This document shows, one piece after another, positions 23,791 to 31,523 of a DNA stretch of 38,869 nt. Origin of the DNA: Spirochaetaceae bacterium UBA6089. Its GTDB lineage: Bacteria > Spirochaetota > Spirochaetia > Treponematales > Rectinemataceae. The notes under the pieces are model-generated. The model saw nothing but the letters and a program-made list of their open reading frames with translations. It was not told where the DNA came from and searched no databases. The stretch is from contig DIXD01000105.1 in the NCBI GenBank assembly GCA_002435985.1, forward strand, positions 1 through 38,869, in the 5' to 3' direction. Position 1 is the first letter of the stretch, and each line of letters begins with the position of its first letter. Position numbers and translations under genes: made by a program.

Positions 23791-25368
23791 CTACGATAAT
23801 CTCCCCTTATAGTACAGCACATCCAGCGCATCGAGCCTATGCCCGTGCGCAGTGAGCCGCACACTAAAATCTTCGAAGCTGCGCTTTTGACGGGGGCTCC
23901 AGAACACTTCCGAAAGAGCACACAGCCTGGGAAAGAGCATATACTCGACTTGTCTACCGAAATATAATAGTTCGCTCCACAGATTAGCCTGTCCACCGAT
24001 AATATGCTCCTTCTCCTCATCAGAGAGGCCTTCCGGGACAGGCTCAAAGTTATACGAGTCTTCGACGGTACAGGTGCCGAGTTGCCCAGGTTCTTCCGGC
24101 ACATTGAGGTGCTTGTGATCGAGATAGCATGCTTCTTGAGGGCACATCACGACATCGTAGCCGAGCTTTGCGGCATGCCTACCCTGGCTAGAATTCCGCC
24201 AGCACATCACGAGCGTATCATTGCTTATGCCGCCCTCGACCACCTCGTCCCAACCGATCATCCTCTTGCCGCGTCGAGCCAGCATCTTTGCCAGTCTTTC
24301 CATGAACCATGCCTGAAGGCGTTCCGGCTCGTATGTGCCATCGGCCCTGCGCACGCCAAGCATCGCCATCTTCTTTTGGCATGCCGGGCATGCCAACCAC
24401 CGTACCTTGGGGACCTCGTCGCCACCCATATGCACAAAGTCTCCAGGAAACATCGCACAGACCTCACCGAACACCTCACTCAAAAAGGAAAGAGCGCGTT
24501 CATTTCCCCCACAGACGATGTCGTCGAAAATACCATAGCGATCTTCCGGCTCGAAGCAGACTGACGAATCTTGCGCGCCGAGGCAAGAGAATTCCGGATG
24601 TGAAGCGAGGAGTGCCGTGCTGTGGCCGGGCAACTCTATCTCCGGCACCACAAGGATGTGGCGCACACGGGCGTATTCCACGATGCGGGCGACATCCTCA
24701 CGGCTGTAGTAGCCCCCCTTCCTGTGCTCTATTCTATAGCGCAGATCCTTCCTAAAGGCGCCCCGCTCCGTGAGCTCGGGTTTGGAAGGAATTTCAAGCC
24801 GCCATGCCTGGTCGTCGGTGAGGTGCCAGTGAAAAACATTGAGTTTGTGTAGCGCTGCCAGATCGAGCAACTTTTCGATGAATATCGGCTCGAAAAAATT
24901 CCGAACGCAGTCGAGCATGAGGCCACGCCATCGAAACCGCGGCTCGTCCCTCACCAGCGCCGCCCCCACTCTCGCCCCCTGCGCCAGCACAAGCTGCCAC
25001 AGACTCGCCGCGCCACGCACAACCCCCGCAGCGTCGGCTCCTCTGATCTCGATGCCGGCCGGTGCAATCTCGAGCTCGTAGGCCTCGGGCACAGCCAGAC
25101 CACGTTCCGTGTCCGGCAGGATACTGAGACGAATGGCAGCGTCGTGATCCGTGCTGGTGTTCCGGGAGCCGGCGCCCCCCGGCGCCGGCTCCCGCATGGC
25201 CGAGACCCTGCCTATCCCTTCCACAGAAGAAAGCCAGCCTGCCACGACCTCGGCTTCGCGGAAAAGCTCAGGCGGCGCGACAATCGACGAGCTCCCTACA
25301 AAACAAAAAAAGCCTTCACGCTCCTCGTAAGAGACTGGAAGCGGGATGAGATCGCCGTTTCCTGCCAT
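23791..25368 (-). CDS. Beta-N-acetylhexosaminidase, glycoside hydrolase family 20
   Basis: This 525-residue enzyme would remove terminal beta-linked GlcNAc or GalNAc from oligosaccharides. The GH20 catalytic pair Asp317-Glu318 is seen in HMGGDEVPKVRW. Other family marks are GLMLDCVRNFFEP, KLNVFHWHLTDDQAWRLEI and ILVVPEIELPGHSTALL. No signal peptide is present, so it should act on imported oligosaccharides in the cytoplasm. The ATG at 25368 has an AAGGAG site. An ATG seven codons earlier would use that site as coding sequence. It begins 11 bases after the GH1 stop and is the last gene of the glycan operon. Confidence 0.94.
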   Translation of the reverse strand: MAGNGDLIPLPVSYEEREGFFCFVGSSSIVAPPELFREAEVVAGWLSSVEGIGRVSAMREPAPGGAGSRNTSTDHDAAIRLSILPDTERGLAVPEAYELEIAPAGIEIRGADAAGVVRGAASLWQLVLAQGARVGAALVRDEPRFRWRGLMLDCVRNFFEPIFIEKLLDLAALHKLNVFHWHLTDDQAWRLEIPSKPELTERGAFRKDLRYRIEHRKGGYYSREDVARIVEYARVRHILVVPEIELPGHSTALLASHPEFSCLGAQDSSVCFEPEDRYGIFDDIVCGGNERALSFLSEVFGEVCAMFPGDFVHMGGDEVPKVRWLACPACQKKMAMLGVRRADGTYEPERLQAWFMERLAKMLARRGKRMIGWDEVVEGGISNDTLVMCWRNSSQGRHAAKLGYDVVMCPQEACYLDHKHLNVPEEPGQLGTCTVEDSYNFEPVPEGLSDEEKEHIIGGQANLWSELLYFGRQVEYMLFPRLCALSEVFWSPRQKRSFEDFSVRLTAHGHRLDALDVLYYKGRLS

Positions 25369-25379
25369 ACCTTTTCTCC

Positions 25380-26720
25380 TTATGGGCAAAAGCCCGCAAC
25401 CCTGTCGCGGTAATAGTAGAAGCTGAGCTTAGGTCGCCGTTTCCGGTCGGATGGGTCGACGCTTGCAAGGCCGAACTTCTTCGTGTAGCCGAAGGACCAC
25501 TCGAAATTATCCAGAAGGCTCCACACAAAGTATCCTTTGAGCGGCACGCCGCGCGCAAGCGCCTCCCTGCAAGCAGCGATGTGACCCTCTAAATACTCGA
25601 TTCTGTCGTAGTCGCGGATTATCCCGTCAGCATCGGGAACATCGGGAAAAGCCGCCCCGTTCTCGGTTACGTACATGGCTCTCCATGGCCATGTCACAGC
25701 GATATATTCGAGGATGCGGCGCAGCCCCTGCGGCTCGATCTCCCAGCCCATTTCGGTCCTTCTCTGGTATGTGGGCACAAACTCGAAGCCATACGGATTC
25801 TCGGCGCTCTGCGGGACGGCTCGCACAGCCTCCTCGTTGTAGTAGTTCACCCCAATGAAGTCGATCGGCGCTGCGATGACCTCCATATCGCCCTCTTCAA
25901 TCGGAAGTGCAGTTCCAAATCTCTCCACAAACCCCTGTGGGTAGCCTCGCCCATAGACCGGGTCGAGCCACAGGGAGGTGCGCTCGATCGATGCCCGTTC
26001 CGAGGCGGCAAGATCTTCGGAGCGAAGCGTGGCAGGCCTTGGCTTCGACGGATTGATCACAAGACCATATTCGCCCGCAAGTCCGCTCTGTCGGTAGACC
26101 CGCACCGCAAGCCCATGCGCCAGAAGAAGGTGATGCACTGCGCGCGTCGCTGCCACGCGATCCCGCATGCCCGGCGCATGCTCGCCCGTAAGATGTCCCA
26201 AAAAAGCCGCACACCATGGCTCATTCATGCTCGTCCAGTGGCGCACGCGATCTCCGATGTATCTGTACATGATTGCGGCATATTCTTCAAAACGTAAGGC
26301 CGTATCGCGAGCGCGCCACCCACCGGCATCCTCGAGGGCCTGTGGGAGGTCCCAATGAAAAAGCTCGAGCCACGGCGTTATTTCCGCTTCGAGAAGTGCG
26401 TCGACGAGCCTTGCATAGTAGTCGAGTCCCGCCTGGTTCGGAGTCCCCCTCCCCTCTGGCTGGATGCGCGGCCAAGACACGGAAAAGCGATATGCCCCTA
26501 CATTCAACTCCCTGAGTAGCACAATGTCGTCATTCCACCTATAGTAGGATTCACAGGCGATGTCCCCTGTATGCCCCCCAGCAATCTTGCCCGGTGTATG
26601 TGCAAAGGTATCCCATATCGAAGGTTTTTTCCCGTCCTCCGCTGCCGCCCCCTCAATTTGATAGCTCGATGTCGAACAGCCCCAGACAAAATCCCCGGGA
26701 AACCCGTCCTGCCGCTTCAT
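25380..26720 (-). CDS. Glycoside hydrolase family 1 beta-glycosidase
   Basis: This 446-residue retaining beta-glycosidase is cytoplasmic (no signal peptide). The family N-terminal signature FVWGCSTSSYQIEGA is present. The acid/base Glu167 lies in TSMNEPW and the nucleophile Glu353 in YVTENGAAF. Length is standard for GH1. The family includes beta-glucosidases, beta-galactosidases, beta-mannosidases and 6-phospho-glycosidases. The neighbouring importer is an ABC type, not a PTS, which favours unphosphorylated substrates. Ribosome site AAGGAG lies 5 bases before the ATG. Neighbouring GH20 and GH2 genes suggest a beta-linked hetero-oligosaccharide as the overall substrate. Confidence 0.95.
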   Translation of the reverse strand: MKRQDGFPGDFVWGCSTSSYQIEGAAAEDGKKPSIWDTFAHTPGKIAGGHTGDIACESYYRWNDDIVLLRELNVGAYRFSVSWPRIQPEGRGTPNQAGLDYYARLVDALLEAEITPWLELFHWDLPQALEDAGGWRARDTALRFEEYAAIMYRYIGDRVRHWTSMNEPWCAAFLGHLTGEHAPGMRDRVAATRAVHHLLLAHGLAVRVYRQSGLAGEYGLVINPSKPRPATLRSEDLAASERASIERTSLWLDPVYGRGYPQGFVERFGTALPIEEGDMEVIAAPIDFIGVNYYNEEAVRAVPQSAENPYGFEFVPTYQRRTEMGWEIEPQGLRRILEYIAVTWPWRAMYVTENGAAFPDVPDADGIIRDYDRIEYLEGHIAACREALARGVPLKGYFVWSLLDNFEWSFGYTKKFGLASVDPSDRKRRPKLSFYYYRDRVAGFCP

Positions 26721-26753
26721 GTTTTCTCCTTATTTCTTCACTATGGTATCGTA

Positions 26754-27614
26754 TTATCCCTTGATCGCACCCGCTGCAACGCCCTTCGTTATCTGTTTGC
26801 GGAAAATCACGTAGAACACAAGCATGGGTACCATTCCGATGGTCAGCGCCGCAAACTGCTTGCCGTAATCGGTAGAGAGCGAACCCGAAAACTTATAGAT
26901 GCCCAATGGTAGCGATTTGAGTTCGGTCTTGGACACAAGAATATTGATGAGCGCAAATTCGTTCCATGTGGCTGTAATGTTCAACATCGCGAGCGTCGTG
27001 GCCACGGGTACACTCATCGGAATGATGATCTTGAGAAATATCTTGAAAAAACCCGCCCCATCGATGCGCGCCGATTCGACCACCGCATTCGGAATGGCCT
27101 TGATATACTCCGTCGAGAGATAAATGCCAATAGGGAGCCCCGCTCCTATGTACACAAGCAACACTGCAAGCCGCGTGTTATAAATTCCGAGCAGGTTCAC
27201 TTCGAGAAAAAGCGGAATCATCAAGGTCTGCGTCGTAAGAAGAATGCCGATGATAAAGCTGTTGTAGATAGGCTTCGTCGCCCTCGATTTCAGCTTGGCA
27301 AAGGCAAAGCCCGCCATAAGCGACAAGAAGATGATGCCCACTGTCGCGCCGAGCGTATAGATGATCGAATTCGGAAAGAGAAGACCAAACTCGCCCATCT
27401 CCCATGCTTCGACATAGTTTCGCAGCGTCGGGCTATGCGGCAGCGCGAGCTGGCTCACCTGATATTCTCGTGTCGTCTTGAACGAGTTCATGATGAGCCA
27501 GAAGATAGGATACAAGGTCATGAACGCGAAGAGCCCCATTACACAATAGACGGCCACTCGGCCAATGGTGGAGAACATCTTTTTCAGCCTGGATTCGCGG
27601 ATCGTTTCGGACAT
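26754..27614 (-). CDS. Carbohydrate ABC permease, MalG type
   Basis: This 286-residue inner-membrane permease has about six membrane segments. The cytoplasmic coupling loop carries the EAA-like motif VVESARIDGAGFFKIFLKII, which contacts the ATPase. Its first membrane helix follows a short basic cytoplasmic N-terminus, and the protein ends in the usual VAAGAIKG. It begins 4 bases after the stop of the MalF-type gene, with a GGAGG site inside that gene's last codons. It pairs with that protein to form the channel of an oligosaccharide importer. Confidence 0.95.
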   Translation of the reverse strand: MSETIRESRLKKMFSTIGRVAVYCVMGLFAFMTLYPIFWLIMNSFKTTREYQVSQLALPHSPTLRNYVEAWEMGEFGLLFPNSIIYTLGATVGIIFLSLMAGFAFAKLKSRATKPIYNSFIIGILLTTQTLMIPLFLEVNLLGIYNTRLAVLLVYIGAGLPIGIYLSTEYIKAIPNAVVESARIDGAGFFKIFLKIIIPMSVPVATTLAMLNITATWNEFALINILVSKTELKSLPLGIYKFSGSLSTDYGKQFAALTIGMVPMLVFYVIFRKQITKGVAAGAIKG

Positions 27615-27618
27615 GCGT

Positions 27619-28743
27619 TTACTCCTCCTTCCCGCCGTAGCGCTTCTCGACAGCCTTCGTCAGCACAATCAACGCAACGCTGATGAGCACCATGATGAGC
27701 GAAATCGCATTGGCGAGCGGGAAATTGGGCCTGCCCAAAAATGCATTGTTGTACATATATATGGAAAGAATTTCAGTGACCCGCGATGGCCCACCGCCCG
27801 TCATTGCAAAGATGAGGGCGAAGCTCGACAGAGAGCCTGAAATCGCGAGGATCGCCGAGTTGACGATCGTCCCCGAAAGCGCGGGCAGAATGATAAAGCG
27901 CATGACCTGGCCCTCGTTCGCCCCATCGATGCGCGCGGATTCGACGATCTGAGCATCGATCTTCTGCATGTTCGCCAGGAAAAGAATGAGGTACATGCCG
28001 GTGTACATCCATAGGATCACAAAGAGCACGGGCAGCATCGCGACATCGGGTTTGGTGAGGAAGGCCGGGCTCCACTTCTGCACAAAGAGATTCGAAAGCG
28101 CCGTGTAGATGTCGCTCATGGGCTGACCCTGGTACGAGGATAGGAGATCCCTCAGTTCGGGCACGGGATCCGAGAACATCGACTGGCCGGCCGGCCCCGC
28201 CAAATTTAGAATATTATGCAGAACCTCGTCGGAGAGCGAAAAGCCCCCCGCTGTGTTGAAAATACTTTCGAGCTGGGCCTGAAAATTGGCGACTCGAAAG
28301 TAGTTTACGATTTCTCCTATAGGACCGTGCGGCGAGAATATCGTCTGCCACAGAAGCCCCACCACAATGACAGAGATGATGTTCGGCACATAGAGCACGC
28401 CTTGCCAAAAACCGGGAGCCTTTACGATCTTGGCGTAGATGAAATATGCGAAGATAAATCCCAGCGGCAGCTGGCCAAAAACCGAAACAAGCACGATGTA
28501 GAGATTGTTCTTGAGCGCATTCCAGAACCATGGATCGGTGAAGACGCGCACATACGCATCGAATCCGACAAATCCCCAAGGTTCGCCGCCGAACATTTTG
28601 CCGCCGGAATAGTTCGACACCGAGAGAATCACGGAGAGGATGATCGGAAAGGCCATCACAAGGAGATACAGCGCGAATGAGGGCATCACCATTGCCCAGT
28701 ATGCTCGCCTCTCTTCAAGATATGTCTTATTTGTATGTGCCAT
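27619..28743 (-). CDS. Carbohydrate ABC permease, MalF type
   Basis: This 374-residue inner-membrane permease is longer than the typical 290-310 residues. The extra length is a loop of roughly 80 residues (about 150-230) between membrane segments, probably periplasmic, where it could contact the binding protein. The coupling motif IVESARIDGANEGQVMRFI is present near residue 270. The ATG has a GGAG site. It is the second structural gene of the importer, separated from the binding-protein gene by 135 bases that contain a perfect palindrome. Confidence 0.94.
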   Translation of the reverse strand: MAHTNKTYLEERRAYWAMVMPSFALYLLVMAFPIILSVILSVSNYSGGKMFGGEPWGFVGFDAYVRVFTDPWFWNALKNNLYIVLVSVFGQLPLGFIFAYFIYAKIVKAPGFWQGVLYVPNIISVIVVGLLWQTIFSPHGPIGEIVNYFRVANFQAQLESIFNTAGGFSLSDEVLHNILNLAGPAGQSMFSDPVPELRDLLSSYQGQPMSDIYTALSNLFVQKWSPAFLTKPDVAMLPVLFVILWMYTGMYLILFLANMQKIDAQIVESARIDGANEGQVMRFIILPALSGTIVNSAILAISGSLSSFALIFAMTGGGPSRVTEILSIYMYNNAFLGRPNFPLANAISLIMVLISVALIVLTKAVEKRYGGKEE

Positions 28744-28771
28744 ATCATCTCCGTGTGAAAAAAGCCTTCCG

Positions 28772-28787
28772 GAAAATAGCTATTTTC
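28772..28787. promoter_or_regulatory. Perfect 16-base palindrome between binding-protein and permease genes
   Basis: GAAAATAG followed by CTATTTTC is a perfect palindrome without a loop, within the 135-base gap after the solute-binding-protein gene. It is next to a T-rich stretch on the plus strand and an A-rich one on the minus strand. It could be an operator, or the top of a cruciform or a hairpin with a tight loop that affects message levels. No role is proven by the sequence. Confidence 0.4.
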
Positions 28788-28878
28788 TCTCTTTTTTCGA
28801 AAACGCCGGGACGCGCGGGAAGCCTACGGAGAGTAAACGTCCACAAGGCACCCGCACATCCCGACTGCTACATTTTCA

Positions 28879-30186
28879 TTATTTTTTCTGAGAAGCTTTC
28901 CAGGTCTCGTATGCCTTCTGGACATCGGCCGCCACTTTTTCTGGTGTAGACGTGCCGAGACCAATGGCGATGAGACCGTCGTTCAGCACATTGTACACCG
29001 CAGGGTCAAACATGCCGTCAAAGACATAGCAGGTCTTGGGGTTGTCGGCATAGAAAACCGGCACCTTCGCGACAAGAGGCTCCACGTTTGCCTTGACGTT
29101 CTTGCGGGTCGGTACATAGGCGCCAGTGCTGTAGCGGATCGCCTGCACTTCCTCCGAATAGAGATATTTGATGAGCCTGACTGCAGCCTTCTCCTTTGCA
29201 GAGCCCGCAGGTATTGAGCCGGAGATGGCCCAGCCTGTACCAGCGATCGCGGAAAGGACTCCGGGGTTCACCTCGCCCGGAATGGCGGGGAAGGGGAGAA
29301 GTTCAAAATCGCTCTGCTGAGCGGCGGGAGGAATAAGGGCTTTGCCTGAGGCTTTGTCGGTGATGTATGCGCCCACGCGCCAGTCGCCGTCGATGTAGAT
29401 CGCAGCCTTGCCGGACACGAAGAGTCCGGGAGCCTCGCCGTAGCCGACCTGGTTATCCTCGCGCGCGATGATGCCATCCTTGTAGAGGTTGTCGATCACT
29501 TTGAGAGAGTCGACGAAAGGCTTGTCGGTAAACTTGGCCTTGCCCGCTAGGATTGCGTCCACAAACGAATCCCCCGCCATGCGCCCAAGCACTGTAGAAA
29601 AGAGACAGGACTGCATTGGCCAGCCATCCTTGTTCGGCAGCATGACGACGTTGATGCCCTTGGCCTTGAGCTTCGGCACCATCTTCTTGAGGTCTTCGTA
29701 GGTCTTCGGCAGGTCGAAGCCGTTGTCCGCGAGAAGTTTTTTGTTCACGTACATCACCGAGGTGTAGGTAAAGGACTGTGGGAGCATCGCCATGTATTTT
29801 CCGAGCTGGTTGTTCGGATTGATCGCAGCGCCGGAAAAATCCTTCAAGAAGTCGGCCCCGAGCAGCTGCGCGAGGTCCTTGGCGAGCTTCTTCTCGTGAA
29901 TGACCGCACTGCGGGCTGTAGGCCAGACATAGAATACATCCGGCAAGGTCCCCGCCGCGGCATAGACCTGAAGCTTCTGATGGTACGGCTCGCTGAAAAG
30001 AACCTCAATGTTGAGGGTGATATCGGGGTTTTGCTGTTGAAACCTCTGCCAGATCGCCACATCTTCCTGATATCCCGCCTGGTCGGCCTGCTGATAGTTG
30101 AGCACATTCAGCGTGACCTTCTCCTGCGCCACCACAGTGCTGAACACAATGGCCAGCGCAAGGACTACGAGAAATCCTTTTTTCAT
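28879..30186 (-). CDS. Extracellular solute-binding protein, family 1 (oligosaccharide importer)
   Basis: This 435-residue binding protein captures the oligosaccharide for the MalF/MalG-type permeases. A signal peptide covers residues 1-20 (MKKGFLVVLALAIVFSTVVA), with cleavage expected before QEKVTL. There is no lipobox cysteine. The family pattern is visible in VTLNVLNYQQADQAGYQ, LPDVFYVWPTARSAV, the segment PQSFTYTSVMYVNKKLL and FVSGKAAIYIDGDWRVG. A strong AAGGAGG site precedes the ATG. It is encoded between the ROK regulator and the permeases. No ATPase gene is present in the cluster, so a shared MsmX-like ATPase from elsewhere is probably used. Confidence 0.94.
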   Translation of the reverse strand: MKKGFLVVLALAIVFSTVVAQEKVTLNVLNYQQADQAGYQEDVAIWQRFQQQNPDITLNIEVLFSEPYHQKLQVYAAAGTLPDVFYVWPTARSAVIHEKKLAKDLAQLLGADFLKDFSGAAINPNNQLGKYMAMLPQSFTYTSVMYVNKKLLADNGFDLPKTYEDLKKMVPKLKAKGINVVMLPNKDGWPMQSCLFSTVLGRMAGDSFVDAILAGKAKFTDKPFVDSLKVIDNLYKDGIIAREDNQVGYGEAPGLFVSGKAAIYIDGDWRVGAYITDKASGKALIPPAAQQSDFELLPFPAIPGEVNPGVLSAIAGTGWAISGSIPAGSAKEKAAVRLIKYLYSEEVQAIRYSTGAYVPTRKNVKANVEPLVAKVPVFYADNPKTCYVFDGMFDPAVYNVLNDGLIAIGLGTSTPEKVAADVQKAYETWKASQKK

Positions 30187-30201
30187 GGAGAACCTCCTTG
30201 A

Positions 30202-30254
30202 AAGGGCAGTCGGCCCTTCTTTAAGAACTGTATTTGCAAGGCATTACTGCCTTG
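30202..30254 (-). promoter_or_regulatory. Two small hairpins between the ROK and binding-protein genes
   Basis: CAAGGCA-TTAC-TGCCTTG (30237-30254) and AAGGGC-N5-GCCCTT (30202-30218) are perfect small stems in the 76-base gap. The second is followed by TTTC on the minus strand and ends just before the ribosome site of the binding-protein gene. They may act as a weak attenuator or processing site separating regulator and transporter expression. Neither is a convincing full terminator. Confidence 0.4.
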
Positions 30255-30262
30255 TTGCCTGT

Positions 30263-31420
30263 TTAAGAAACACGTCTCGAGGCATTCTGAGAGACCTCCA
30301 CCGCGAGCCCCGGCAGGCTCCGCTCAGCCATAAGACGCTCAAAGACCATCCCCGCCGCGCCGAACGCCACTGCCTTGTCCCCAAGGCTCGAATACCTGAT
30401 CTCTACATCTTTGGGCGAGGGATACATCCAGTTTTCCTCCAACCTATGCCTCAGAATGGCAGGAAGATCGGCATCGAGACTCTCGATGTCGCCACCGATG
30501 TACACGTGCTGGAAATCCATCGTGTTGATGAGCATGGCCATATTGCGCGCAAGCTCGTCGACCGTTCTGTTGAGAAGATTCCTGTCGAACCGAAGTTGCA
30601 CGAGCTCGTCACGACTCAGCGAGAATTGTAAGTCACCAGGACCGTCGCAGAAAGCGCTCCTAAATTCTCCCGTATAGCCGTGTGCCCCCGTATGGACCTT
30701 GCCCCCGAGGACGACCCCGAAACCCACGCCAATTCCTCCATATTTGAGCAGGGAAGTCTTGTCCCCCCTGCACTCGACGAGGGCGAAGAGAAAGTCCTTG
30801 AGGTCTTTTTCTCTATTGAACGCGAGTTCACCCCAAGCGCAGCAGTTCGCATCATTCTCTATAAAGGAAGGAACTTGCAGGCGGCCCGACATGGCTTTGA
30901 CAAAATCGAGCGGTTTTTCGATGCCGAGCGGCACGGAATACTTGATGCGTCCCTTTTTGGAGTCGACAAGACCTGCAGTGCCTACTCCAACCCCCAATAA
31001 GAGAGAGTCTTCAGAGCATTGTTTCTGCAACGTAGCGACGACGCCGACGACCGTCTCGGCAAAATTGTCGCGCGTGACGTGCGTATCGCCGCGAATCGTG
31101 GCAAGAATGTTGCCCGCGAGGTCAACACTCACCGCTTCATAGAACCCAAGCTGAATCTCGATGCCGATGAATCGCCCATACTCTTTATTGACGGCCAAAT
31201 AGATCGGCCTGCGCCCGCCGCGGGAAGATGCCATTCCCTCCTCCTTCTCCACAATGAGGCCGTTGTCGATGAGGGACGCTACCTGCTTCGTGATTGTCGA
31301 CTTGTCGAGTCCAAGCCTATCGGCGAGATCGACGCGGCTGATGTTCGGCTTCTGCCAAATAGTGCGAAAAATACGCGTCGCCGTGCGCGTCCACTGATCT
31401 CCGCGGGATGGCATTGTCAC
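30263..31420 (-). CDS. ROK-family transcriptional regulator
   Basis: This protein of about 385 residues has an N-terminal winged helix (ISRVDLADRLGLDKSTITKQVASLIDNGLI) and a C-terminal ROK sugar-kinase-like domain, with the phosphate-loop-like GVGVGTAGLVD, the sugar-site segment FIENDANCCAWGE and GYTGEF. The usual ROK zinc motif CxCGxxGCxE is absent, which is unusual. GTG at 31420 is my preferred start because GGAGG lies 5 bases before it. ATG at 31414 is an alternative. ATGs farther upstream overlap the promoter or the operator. It is likely a repressor released by the imported sugar. It would control its own operon and the divergent beta-mannosidase gene through the inverted repeat at 31434-31454. 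Confidence 0.9.
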   Translation of the reverse strand: MTMPSRGDQWTRTATRIFRTIWQKPNISRVDLADRLGLDKSTITKQVASLIDNGLIVEKEEGMASSRGGRRPIYLAVNKEYGRFIGIEIQLGFYEAVSVDLAGNILATIRGDTHVTRDNFAETVVGVVATLQKQCSEDSLLLGVGVGTAGLVDSKKGRIKYSVPLGIEKPLDFVKAMSGRLQVPSFIENDANCCAWGELAFNREKDLKDFLFALVECRGDKTSLLKYGGIGVGFGVVLGGKVHTGAHGYTGEFRSAFCDGPGDLQFSLSRDELVQLRFDRNLLNRTVDELARNMAMLINTMDFQHVYIGGDIESLDADLPAILRHRLEENWMYPSPKDVEIRYSSLGDKAVAFGAAGMVFERLMAERSLPGLAVEVSQNASRRVS

Positions 31421-31433
31421 AATTGCCTCCATG

Positions 31434-31454
31434 TTGGTTGATTTATTCAACCAA
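31434..31454. promoter_or_regulatory. Perfect inverted repeat, candidate ROK operator
   Basis: TTGGTTGA-N5-TCAACCAA is an 8-base perfect inverted repeat in the divergent region. It lies just downstream of the -10 of the ROK promoter, where a bound repressor would block transcription, and about 20 bases upstream of the -35 of the GH2 promoter. Size and AT-rich centre resemble sites of XylR/NagC-type regulators. Confidence 0.7.
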
Positions 31455-31458
31455 TTAT

Positions 31459-31487
31459 GGTATAGCATCGCTATATTGAGTTGTCAA
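31459..31487 (-). promoter_or_regulatory. Promoter of the ROK regulator and glycan operon
   Basis: On the minus strand an exact TTGACA (31487-31482) and TATACC (31464-31459) are 17 bases apart. This is the best minus-strand promoter I see in the window. The candidate operator begins 5 bases downstream of the -10. Confidence 0.7.
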
Positions 31488-31504
31488 GCAAAATTTTTCA
31501 TAAT
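31476..31504 (+). promoter_or_regulatory. Promoter of the GH2 beta-mannosidase gene
   Basis: TTGAGT (31476-31481) and CATAAT (31499-31504) are 17 bases apart. The -35 lies immediately next to the -35 of the divergent ROK promoter. The start codon follows within 20 bases, so the leader is very short. A second plus-strand option, TTGATT (31438-31443) with TATAGC (31461-31466), would place the operator inside its spacer. Confidence 0.5.
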
Positions 31505-31523
31505 GTGTTCAGGGAGGTAGATC

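Noticed and set aside
23655..24104. N-terminal extension of the MarR protein to 325 residues
   Set aside because: The extension crosses the promoter, has no domain, and overlaps the GH20 gene in another frame. The ATG at 23654 has a ribosome site and gives normal MarR length.
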